Position numbers and translations under genes: made by a program. The notes beneath the pieces are model-generated. The model had not been told where the DNA came from. It saw only the letters and a program-made list of their open reading frames with translations, and did no database searches. From Lachnospiraceae bacterium (GTDB taxonomy: Bacteria; Bacillota; Clostridia; Lachnospirales; Lachnospiraceae), in NCBI GenBank assembly GCA_900771995.1, contig CAAGQC010000012.1, positions 1 to 14,612 on the forward strand: DNA of 14,612 nucleotides. The letters are read 5' to 3'. Shown piece after piece: positions 7,387 to 13,674 of the stretch (position 1 is its first letter; every line of letters begins with the position of its first letter).

Positions 7387-8229
7387 TCAGCTTTTTACAG
7401 CGCCGCCGGTCATTCCGGCGATAAAATATTTCTGGAAGCATACGAACAATATTACCAGAGGGAGACTGGATACTGTCGATGCTGCCATTAGATCGTTCCA
7501 TTTGATCTGATACTGGGAATTCAGAGCGACAATACCTACGGTCAATGTCTTCAGAGAATCCTTGGATACCAGTACGGAAGAGTACATATATTCATTCCAG
7601 CCGTTGAACAGCACGAACATCGCCACCGCTGCAATACCGGGAAGGATCAAAGGGAGAATGATCTTCCGGAAAATGCAGAAGCTGGAGGCTCCGTCCACTC
7701 TCGCTGCCTCATCAAGCTCTATGGGAACTGTCTTGAAATACGATACCAGCATCCATGTGCTGAATGCTACATTGGTGGCTGCATATACGACGATCAAGCC
7801 TAATAATGTGTTGGTCAAATGATACTTGGAAAGTACTGCATAAAAAGGTACTACCAGCATAACACTGGGAAACATCTGAGTGATCAGCAGGAAATTCAAA
7901 AGCTGCTTACGTCCCTTGAATTTGAATCGTGTGATCCCATATCCTGCCAGACAGGCGCATGCCACACAGATGACCATGGCTGCCAGACAGGTGATCAGAC
8001 TGTTCACCGTCATTTTACCAAAGTTGTAGGTGCTGAAGAATTTATGAAAAGATTCCAGCGAGAACGGATCCGGAAGCCACTTCGGGTTCGGATAGTAGGT
8101 CTGTGCCTCTGTCTTGAATGCCGTGGACAGCATCCACAGTACAGGGACCACGATAAATGCCGCCAATAGGATCAGAATTACATACGTCAGGACCGTATCA
8201 AGCTTTTTTCTACGTGTTTTATTCATCAT
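7387..8229 (-). CDS. ABC sugar transporter permease, MalG-like (CUT1)
   Basis: This 280-residue inner-membrane permease forms half of the translocation pore of a carbohydrate importer. About six hydrophobic segments are visible (for example 14-35, 77-97, 110-130, 142-163, 195-210, 255-275). The EAA loop ELDEAARVDGAS (171-182), followed by ILPLILPG, docks the ATPase. The carboxyl end AGMTGGAVKS is typical of MalG-type partners. The start overlaps the end of the other permease gene by 11 nt and the SD-like sequence lies within that gene, so translation is coupled. Two consecutive ATGs make the exact start uncertain by one codon. The ligand is unknown. No ATPase gene is present here; a shared MsmX/MsmK-type ATPase elsewhere would be usual for such Gram-positive importers. 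Confidence 0.93.
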   Translation of the reverse strand: MMNKTRRKKLDTVLTYVILILLAAFIVVPVLWMLSTAFKTEAQTYYPNPKWLPDPFSLESFHKFFSTYNFGKMTVNSLITCLAAMVICVACACLAGYGITRFKFKGRKQLLNFLLITQMFPSVMLVVPFYAVLSKYHLTNTLLGLIVVYAATNVAFSTWMLVSYFKTVPIELDEAARVDGASSFCIFRKIILPLILPGIAAVAMFVLFNGWNEYMYSSVLVSKDSLKTLTVGIVALNSQYQIKWNDLMAASTVSSLPLVILFVCFQKYFIAGMTGGAVKS

Positions 8230-9112
8230 CCTTCATCACCACCTTACTTACCAGATTGATCAGATAACAGATCACAAATACCAGGATACCCCAGGCAGAC
8301 GCTTTACCGAAGCGCAGATCATTGAATGCCGTACCATAAATACTCAGGCTGATCAGGCTGGTCGCAGTGCCGGGTCCTCCGGCTGTCATGGTGTATACCA
8401 GTGTATACTGCTTGAACCACCATACGCAGTCCAGGATCAGGACAGTTGTCAGGATCGGCTTCAATGCCGGCAGCGTGATGTATCTGAACTGCTTCCATCT
8501 TCCTGCACCATCCAGCTCCGCTGCTTCATAATAATCCTTTGAAATACTTTGCAGTCCTGCAAGGATCATGGTCATTACCAGGGGAAATCCTTTCCAGATA
8601 CATACGAATACGACCGAAGGGAAGGCAAGCTCCTTACTTCCCAGCCATGACAGATTCGTGCTGATCAATCCCAGGCTTCTGAGGATGCTGTTCATGATAC
8701 CGTACATGGGATTCATGATCCAGGTGAACAATAATGCCACCACTGCTTCCGGAAAAAACCAGGGAAGCATAAAAATCACACGGAATATGGTTCTTCCCCT
8801 GAACTCCCTGTTCAGCAGACTCGCCAGAATAAATCCCAGAATGAAATGTCCCGCTACTACCAGTACCATGAATCCCAACGTCAGCAGAACCGACTGATAG
8901 AATTCCGGCTCTGTAAATGCAGCCATATAATATTTCAGTCCCACAAACTTCCATTTTGTTACAAGGTTCGTATTGAAGAAACTGATATAGAAGCCGTACA
9001 GCATAGGATATAGAATCAACGCTCCCATCATCAGCACGATGGGGAAGGAGAATAAGTATCCGTCATACTGATATTTGATCTTACTCTTTTTGCCGGTTTT
9101 CTTTCCCAACAT
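8219..9112 (-). CDS. ABC sugar transporter permease, MalF-like (CUT1)
   Basis: This 297-residue membrane protein is the second pore subunit. A basic amino end (GKKTGKKSKIK) precedes six likely membrane spans (about 19-45, 74-100, 110-132, 165-187, 218-240, 271-292). The EAA loop YYEAAELDGAG (194-204) continues to TLPALKP. Near the carboxyl end, MTAGGPGTATS (242-252) is the conserved MalF/UgpA-type stretch. The ATG has GGAGGG 9 nt upstream. It begins 64 nt after the stop of the binding-protein gene, and that gap holds a strong hairpin (9136-9163). It overlaps the MalG-like gene. Together with it and the lipoprotein it forms one importer; length and domain order are normal. Confidence 0.93.
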   Translation of the reverse strand: MLGKKTGKKSKIKYQYDGYLFSFPIVLMMGALILYPMLYGFYISFFNTNLVTKWKFVGLKYYMAAFTEPEFYQSVLLTLGFMVLVVAGHFILGFILASLLNREFRGRTIFRVIFMLPWFFPEAVVALLFTWIMNPMYGIMNSILRSLGLISTNLSWLGSKELAFPSVVFVCIWKGFPLVMTMILAGLQSISKDYYEAAELDGAGRWKQFRYITLPALKPILTTVLILDCVWWFKQYTLVYTMTAGGPGTATSLISLSIYGTAFNDLRFGKASAWGILVFVICYLINLVSKVVMKDDE

Positions 9113-9135
9113 TTCCGGTTTCCCTCCTTTTGATA

Positions 9136-9163
9136 ATTCCCGGAGTTCGAAGGCTCCGGGAAT
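9136..9163. repeat. Intercistronic hairpin between binding-protein and permease genes
   Basis: Perfect 10-bp arms, ATTCCCGGAG (9136-9145) and CTCCGGGAAT (9154-9163), flank an 8-nt loop. On the minus-strand transcript no U-run follows; the sequence leads straight into the ribosome binding site of the MalF-like gene. This fits an mRNA-stabilising or partial-attenuation structure giving more binding protein than permease, as known for malE-malF. The role is inferred. Confidence 0.75.
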
Positions 9164-9176
9164 CTGTCACTTACTC

Positions 9177-10541
9177 TTAGTTATAGTCTTCCATAAGTTC
9201 AGCTACAGCTTTTTCCAGATCAGCGACTGCCTGATCATTGGTCTTTTCCTTGGAAAATACTGCTGCGTATGCATCACCCAGAGCACTCTTCAGTCCACTG
9301 ATACCTGCAAAGCTTACGGTAGGACGGCATCCGTCTGCGATCTGCTGCAGATAACCCGCATAATCGTCACCGGTGATGTAGTCAGCCTTCTGTCCCTCTA
9401 CCGTAGCAGGGATCTTACCACTGCTCTGCCAGAACATCATCTGATCATCATGTTCTACGAAGAAACGGAGATAATCAATAGCTGCAGCAGCCTCTTCATC
9501 GGTAGCATAAGCGCTGACTGCATAACCCTCTGTACCTAACATGGTTCCGGGATAATCTCCGGGAAGCTTGAAGGAGCCTAACTTACCCTTCAGATCGGGG
9601 TTGTTCGCATAAGCAACACCCAGTGCATTGGAACCGGTCATGAACATGCTGGTATAACCCATTGCAAAATAGTTTGCTGCGGTAGGATAATCTACTTCGG
9701 TGATACCGATAGGAACGATTCCATCGTTATTCATCTGGGTCCATTTTGCAAAAGCATCAGTAAAGGTCTTATTGTCAGCCTTCAGGTCGGTGCTAAAGTC
9801 GCCGTCTTCACCGGTCACACAGTCCACACCGTTAGACCACAGATAAGACATGAAGCGGCTCTGTCCGGAAGAGTTGTTGGAGCCTACCATACCAAAGCCC
9901 CACTGGTCAACCTCACCGTCACCATTGGAATCCCTGGTCAGTGCCTTCGCACAGTCAATGAACTCATCCCAGGTAGTGGGTATCGTAAGACCTGCCTCTT
10001 CAAAACGATCCTTTCTATAGATGATAGCCTGAGGCTGTAATGCTACAGGGAAATATACGATCTCGTCATCCAGTTTACAGGAATCCAGTACACCGTTGGC
10101 AAATTTTCCTGCCAGATCATCGGAGATCAGTCCGGTCAGATCTCTGGTCAGACCCAGGTCGTGCAGAGTTGCAACGGCATCTGCTGAGGTAAAGAATATC
10201 TGGGGAAGATCATCCGGGGTGGTTGCCATAGCAGACAGCTTTGTGTAGATATCATTGGTACTGATTGCCTGGATCTCTATCTTTACATTGGGATGCTCTT
10301 TCATATATTCCTCTGCGTAGGAATATACATACTGTCCGTGAGGATCCTCACCTGCGTATCCACACAATACAGTCAGTTTAACATCTCCGATGCTGTCAGT
10401 ATCTGTTGTTGCAGCAGTTGCTGCCTCTGAACTGGCTCCGATTGCTGTTGTATTCTCGTCTGCGGGTGCTCCACATCCGGTCAGTGATGCTACCGTAAAG
10501 ATAGTTGCAAGGGCAGCGGCTAAAATTTTCTTCTTCATCAT
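9177..10541 (-). CDS. ABC transporter sugar-binding lipoprotein (family 1 solute-binding protein)
   Basis: This 454-residue secreted lipoprotein captures the substrate for the two permeases encoded next. Residues 1-22 form a lipoprotein signal (MMKKK plus hydrophobic stretch) ending in the lipobox LTGC, so Cys23 is lipidated. A Ser/Thr/Ala-rich linker (24-52) precedes the binding fold, which has features typical of extracellular family 1 proteins: IIYRKDRFEEAG (173-184), TTWDEF (189-194) and a calcium-loop-like DSNGDGEVD (204-212) before WGFG. GGAGG lies 10 nt before the first of two consecutive ATGs. It is the first gene of the ABC/dehydratase operon, with a predicted extended -10 promoter upstream. 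The ligand is not readable. The neighbouring dehydratase hints at a sugar acid, but oligosaccharide or glycoside ligands are equally common in this family. Confidence 0.93.
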   Translation of the reverse strand: MMKKKILAAALATIFTVASLTGCGAPADENTTAIGASSEAATAATTDTDSIGDVKLTVLCGYAGEDPHGQYVYSYAEEYMKEHPNVKIEIQAISTNDIYTKLSAMATTPDDLPQIFFTSADAVATLHDLGLTRDLTGLISDDLAGKFANGVLDSCKLDDEIVYFPVALQPQAIIYRKDRFEEAGLTIPTTWDEFIDCAKALTRDSNGDGEVDQWGFGMVGSNNSSGQSRFMSYLWSNGVDCVTGEDGDFSTDLKADNKTFTDAFAKWTQMNNDGIVPIGITEVDYPTAANYFAMGYTSMFMTGSNALGVAYANNPDLKGKLGSFKLPGDYPGTMLGTEGYAVSAYATDEEAAAAIDYLRFFVEHDDQMMFWQSSGKIPATVEGQKADYITGDDYAGYLQQIADGCRPTVSFAGISGLKSALGDAYAAVFSKEKTNDQAVADLEKAVAELMEDYN

Positions 10542-10576
10542 AAAAGTAACTCCTCCTTAATCATCTCATTGGTTAC

Positions 10577-10590
10577 GTACCGGCCGGTAC
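10577..10590. promoter_or_regulatory. Candidate operator palindrome in the leader of the binding-protein gene
   Basis: GTACCGGCCGGTAC is a perfect 14-bp palindrome 36 bp before the start codon, about +9 to +22 relative to the start of transcription predicted from the extended -10. That position suits a repressor roadblock. It has central GC, not the CG of LacI-type sites. Its ACCGG/CCGGT arms also occur in the palindrome ahead of nagE. Confidence 0.4.
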
Positions 10591-10605
10591 CTTTCTGATG
10601 GTCTT

Positions 10606-10614
10606 ATCATAGCA
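10606..10614 (-). promoter_or_regulatory. Extended -10 promoter of the binding-protein operon
   Basis: On the minus strand TGCTATGAT reads as an extended -10 (TG-N-TATGAT), with no good -35 at 17 bp. Such promoters often depend on an activator, which fits the adjacent AraC-family gene. Start of transcription would be near 10599, about 58 nt before the start codon. Confidence 0.5.
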
Positions 10615-10624
10615 TAAGGGCTTT

Positions 10625-10649
10625 GGGCAATCTGTATAGTTTTTTGCCC
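10625..10649. promoter_or_regulatory. Inverted repeat overlapping the -35 region, candidate activator site
   Basis: GGGCAA (10625-10630) and TTGCCC (10644-10649) form a 6-bp dyad with a 13-bp AT-rich spacer. Its centre is about 38 bp upstream of the predicted start of transcription, where an AraC-type class II activator would bind. The arms are short, so chance is possible. Confidence 0.35.
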
Positions 10650-10668
10650 GTTTTCATCATTTTTTAGT

Positions 10669-10706
10669 CAGAACGCCCGGAGTTTTTCAAAACTCCGGGC
10701 GTTCTG
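10669..10706. terminator. 38-bp perfect palindrome directly after the AraC-family gene
   Basis: Two perfect 18-bp arms (10669-10686 and 10689-10706) with a TC centre; the palindrome ends one base before the stop codon of the regulator gene. The GC-rich part is GAACGCCCGGAG with AT pairs near the tip. The minus-strand transcript would fold into a very stable hairpin, but what follows is ACTAAAAAATG, not a U-run. It may be a 3' stability or termination element of the regulator mRNA, keeping its transcription apart from the binding-protein promoter about 55 bp further on. The dyad is certain; its function is not. Confidence 0.55.
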
Positions 10707-11594
10707 TTATCTGGTCTGATGCAAATAGTCCATTCTTTCTTTGCGATATTGTAACGGACTCATCTCCATGATCGTTTTAAACTGTCTCAGGAAAGTATTT
10801 ACGCTGTCATAACCACACAAAGTGGCGATCGCAGTCACACTTTCACCGGTATTCTCCAGCAGTCTAGCTCCCTCACAGACCCGGACACTGTTGATATATT
10901 TTGTCAGCGACTGTCCGACGCAGCGGCCGAATTCCTTACTGATCGTTACCGGATGCAGATAGAACTTATCACTCAGGCTGTTCAGATCTAACGGCTCCTG
11001 ATAATGCTCATCTATGTACTCCTTGATATCATACATCTGCCGGCTCATAGATGAGGTCTCTTCCTCTCTTTTGCACAAGCCCCACTGCCGGTAGAGCAGG
11101 ACTGCGATCTGCGTCACAAGGCTTCTCTCCATGGTCCCACGGAACGTCTGTCTCTGCCGCTGCTCCTCATACAGACATTTTAGCAGTTCTATCATCCTTG
11201 AGAACACATCGGTGGGGACGTCCTTAAAATGCTGCACGAACTCCTCCGGGGAAGGTCCCTGCCATACCTTCAGCATGTCTTCCCCCAGATTCAGTCTTCT
11301 GTAATAGGACGGATTCACTGCCAGCCCATATCTGGCAAACGGCAGTCTGTCCATCCTCCGCATATGGGATTTTCTGGAGCCGATAATGAGAATATCACCG
11401 GCTTCCACATAATATTTCCTGCCATCAATGTAATAATCCGCACTTCCGGATTCCACGATCAGAATCTCTGTGGATTCATGAATGTGGTGCATTGCATTTT
11501 TCTCATAATCACAGGAATGGGACACATCATAGTCCGCTTCATTCAGAGCCTTAAAATGTTCCGGCTCATAATAATCGTTAATTTTTATATCCAT
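10707..11594 (-). CDS. AraC-family transcriptional regulator with cupin sensor domain
   Basis: This 295-residue regulator has an amino-terminal cupin-like ligand-binding domain (about 30-95, with HHIHEST around His39, EAGDILIIG at 64-72 and His77) and a carboxyl-terminal double helix-turn-helix of the AraC/XylS type. The first helix-turn-helix is about 204-226 (LNSLSDKFYLHPVTISKEF) and the second about 253-285, with AIATLCGYDSVNTFLRQFK and the usual MSPLQYRKE end. AAGGAG is 8 nt before the ATG. It lies directly upstream of, and in the same direction as, the binding-protein operon, so it most likely senses the imported sugar or sugar acid and activates that operon. Its own promoter is not clear; read-through from the cyclase gene is possible. 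Confidence 0.93.
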   Translation of the reverse strand: MDIKINDYYEPEHFKALNEADYDVSHSCDYEKNAMHHIHESTEILIVESGSADYYIDGRKYYVEAGDILIIGSRKSHMRRMDRLPFARYGLAVNPSYYRRLNLGEDMLKVWQGPSPEEFVQHFKDVPTDVFSRMIELLKCLYEEQRQRQTFRGTMERSLVTQIAVLLYRQWGLCKREEETSSMSRQMYDIKEYIDEHYQEPLDLNSLSDKFYLHPVTISKEFGRCVGQSLTKYINSVRVCEGARLLENTGESVTAIATLCGYDSVNTFLRQFKTIMEMSPLQYRKERMDYLHQTR

Positions 11595-11620
11595 CGCATC
11601 TTCTCCTTATGAAATCCCGT

Positions 11621-11758
11621 TTATTCCATGTAAGCACCCTTCATGGAGCTTACGGCATGCTGTGCGTACAGTTTTAACAGTCCATGCTGATATTTGCTCT
11701 CAAAGCCCTTCCAGCCGGCTTTCCGTTCTGCCAGGATCATCGCCGGAATACCGCAATG
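11621..11758 (-). pseudogene. Orphan carboxyl-terminal tail resembling IlvD/Edd-family dehydratase
   Basis: Between the cyclase stop and the AraC-family gene, a minus-strand frame stays open for 45 codons after an in-frame TGA (11759-11761) and ends in TAA. It reads LAERKAGWK, then KYQHGLLKLYAQHAVSSMKG near the end. This resembles the C-terminal tail of IlvD/Edd-family dehydratases (RxAxW...K...GxLxxYAxxVxSxxxGA). The body of such an enzyme is missing, no ribosome binding site precedes the internal ATG at 11740, and the resemblance begins about 30 bp after the cyclase stop. I therefore read it as the surviving 3' end of a gene removed by a rearrangement. The family call is from pattern memory over about 33 residues and is tentative; a small genuine protein is less likely. 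Confidence 0.5.
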
Positions 11759-11766
11759 TCATCCGG

Positions 11767-13437
11767 CTACTGTTCCTCCAGCTCCTCATAAAACCGGTAA
11801 CTGTTCTTGCCGTTCTGTTTGACATAATACAATGCCTTGTCCGCTCTTATATAATATTCTTCAAAGTTTCCTCCCTGTCTGCACATGCACAGACCGCAGG
11901 ACAGGGATGCCGGTGAAGTCTCTGCCGTGACATTTTTTGCCGCACCAAAGCTATCAAACAGCTTTCTTATCCGCATGCTCATGTCTGCTTCTGATGCCTC
12001 CGGCAGATAGAACAGGAATTCATCTCCTCCCAGCCGGCAGACCACTGCGTTCTCCATGCACTCTGTGAGCATTGCTCCTACCAGCCTGAGAGCACGATCC
12101 CCTGCCTTATGCCCATAGACATCGTTGATCTTCTTCAGATTATCCATATCAACAAATCCCAGATAGCCATCATGCTTCTGCATTTTCTCAAGGATCAGCT
12201 TTTCACCCTTATGACGCATGGGAAGACCTGTCAGATAATCCAGGCTTTCCCTGGCCTCTCTCTGCCTGGCCAGCTCCAGCTCGCGGATATGGTCCATTGT
12301 CTGGATCAGCGTAACGACCAGCAGGACCACCAGTCCGGTTGCGATAAAGATCCCGGACAGAGACACAACACGATACACCGCTGTCACCTCCAGCATGACT
12401 GCGGCCATGGCAGCTACCAGTCCGATCAGCGGAAGCTTGTAATGTTTCGCCGTTCCCTGGATGAGATCCCGGCAAATGGTGATAAATATCGTCAGGAAAG
12501 TTCCTGCGATCACCATGTGGGACAAGAACATTGTCGAGATAAAATCTGCGATATTCAGTACCTGTAAGGCCGTGCATAGTACAAAATTCACATAGGTGAT
12601 GCACTCAGCCACACGATATGCCTTCCGGTACCTTCCCTGCTGTACACTGTCAATATAGAACATGATCGGAACCGGGCAGATCATCATAACAAAGAAGCAC
12701 ATATTCGACAGAATAGAAGCATTAGAAACAAACAGCTGGCGCAGCTTCGATTCTCCCAGCATCCACACTGCTCCCAGGATCATGCACCATCCCAGATACT
12801 CCAGATCAAATCTCGTCTTATATATAATATCAAGCACCAGACTGATGATCAGCACAACCAGCCCGGCAAACAGCATGGCGCAGGCGATCAGAGTTACCAT
12901 AAAATAACAGTGGAACATATATGCCCAGATATCCGATTTATCCCCGCAATATACCGTGTTGACGACACCGGAATACTTTTTCGTAAAACATTGCAGCTCT
13001 ATCCGCACTTCCTGTCCCGCATCCTCACCGGATGTCTCGCAGAATACATACCCACTGGCAGAATTTTTTCCAAAAGGTCTGGTATTCTCCGTATCATACA
13101 CCGTCCTCAGTTCCCCACCGATGTAAATGCGCACATTCTGCATGGAGGACCTGATAGCAATCGTATTTTCATGATAATCCTGTGGGAGCACTGACCGGAT
13201 GACCAGAATTTCACCGGCAGGCACATTATACCGGCCCGGAATCCGGAGCTCTTCTTCCGTTCCGTCTGCCAGCACCCGGTAAAAGGTTCCGGTATAAGTA
13301 ATGCTTTCCTCCGTGACCGGTTCCCTTTCACTTGGGTAAATATATTGTCCCAAAAGGAATGCCGCAAGCAGCACACATATCACCACATAAAATAAAATTC
13401 TTTTATATTTCCGTATCGTATATTTCTCTTCTGTCAA
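11767..13437 (-). CDS. Membrane-bound diguanylate cyclase (GGDEF) with extracytoplasmic sensor domain
   Basis: This 556-residue protein probably makes the messenger c-di-GMP in response to an external signal. A membrane span (13-31) is followed by an extracytoplasmic beta-rich region (about 40-170, resembling the sensor part of 7TMR-DISM receptors), then about seven hydrophobic segments (173-380), a short coiled linker (382-398) and the cyclase domain (400-550). DYLTGLPMR opens that domain; FVDMDNLKKINDVYGHKAGD holds the metal and base contacts; RLGGDEF (468-474) is intact, so activity is expected. The inhibitory RxxD site is absent (MENA at 461-464), suggesting no product feedback through that site. 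The start is TTG at 13437, supported by AAGGAGG 8 nt upstream; the next methionine is residue 99. An EAL protein gene lies less than 1 kb away. Confidence 0.9.
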   Translation of the reverse strand: MTEEKYTIRKYKRILFYVVICVLLAAFLLGQYIYPSEREPVTEESITYTGTFYRVLADGTEEELRIPGRYNVPAGEILVIRSVLPQDYHENTIAIRSSMQNVRIYIGGELRTVYDTENTRPFGKNSASGYVFCETSGEDAGQEVRIELQCFTKKYSGVVNTVYCGDKSDIWAYMFHCYFMVTLIACAMLFAGLVVLIISLVLDIIYKTRFDLEYLGWCMILGAVWMLGESKLRQLFVSNASILSNMCFFVMMICPVPIMFYIDSVQQGRYRKAYRVAECITYVNFVLCTALQVLNIADFISTMFLSHMVIAGTFLTIFITICRDLIQGTAKHYKLPLIGLVAAMAAVMLEVTAVYRVVSLSGIFIATGLVVLLVVTLIQTMDHIRELELARQREARESLDYLTGLPMRHKGEKLILEKMQKHDGYLGFVDMDNLKKINDVYGHKAGDRALRLVGAMLTECMENAVVCRLGGDEFLFYLPEASEADMSMRIRKLFDSFGAAKNVTAETSPASLSCGLCMCRQGGNFEEYYIRADKALYYVKQNGKNSYRFYEELEEQ

Positions 13438-13445
13438 CTTTTCTA

Positions 13446-13452
13446 CCTCCTT
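13446..13452 (-). promoter_or_regulatory. Ribosome binding site supporting a TTG start
   Basis: AAGGAGG on the minus strand lies 8 nt before TTG at 13435-13437. It is the only strong site near the amino end of the cyclase gene, and no ATG lies in frame before residue 99, so TTG is taken as the start. Confidence 0.8.
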
Positions 13453-13561
13453 AAATGATACCGGGGCAGCCCTGCTTTTATGTCCTTATCGGGGTTCTGT
13501 CCATGATCTATCACCCACTTATCAACAAGTTTATCACACGTAGCTGAAAAAGTAACTATCT

Positions 13562-13578
13562 ATTTTACCCCGTAAAAT
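13562..13578. promoter_or_regulatory. Candidate operator palindrome in the divergent region
   Basis: ATTTTAC-CCC-GTAAAAT is a 17-bp dyad with perfect 7-bp arms in the region between the cyclase (-) and the flavodoxin gene (+). It ends 17 bp before the -35 of the plus-strand promoter. It could control one or both genes. No regulator gene is adjacent. Confidence 0.4.
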
Positions 13579-13595
13579 GTTTATAGAAAATTCAT

Positions 13596-13624
13596 TCGAC
13601 AAATCATGCTTTCCGAACTAAAAT
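13596..13624 (+). promoter_or_regulatory. Predicted sigma-A promoter of the flavodoxin-like gene
   Basis: TCGACA (13596-13601) and TAAAAT (13619-13624), each matching five of six consensus bases, are separated by exactly 17 bp. Transcription would begin near 13631, about 44 nt before the start codon. I see no equally good minus-strand promoter for the cyclase in this region. Confidence 0.7.
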
Positions 13625-13674
13625 AGGAATGCGATATGATAATTTCATGATCCTATGAAAGGAGACAACATGAT

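Noticed and set aside
7395..7420. GCCGG/CCGGC inverted repeat at the end of the MalG-like gene
   Set aside because: The arms are only 5 bp and lie within conserved coding sequence (AGMTGGA), so codon choice explains it.
13519..13538. TTATCAACA and TTATCACAC, resembling DnaA boxes
   Set aside because: Each deviates from the TTATCCACA consensus, there are only two, and there is no dnaA, dnaN or AT-rich unwinding region nearby.
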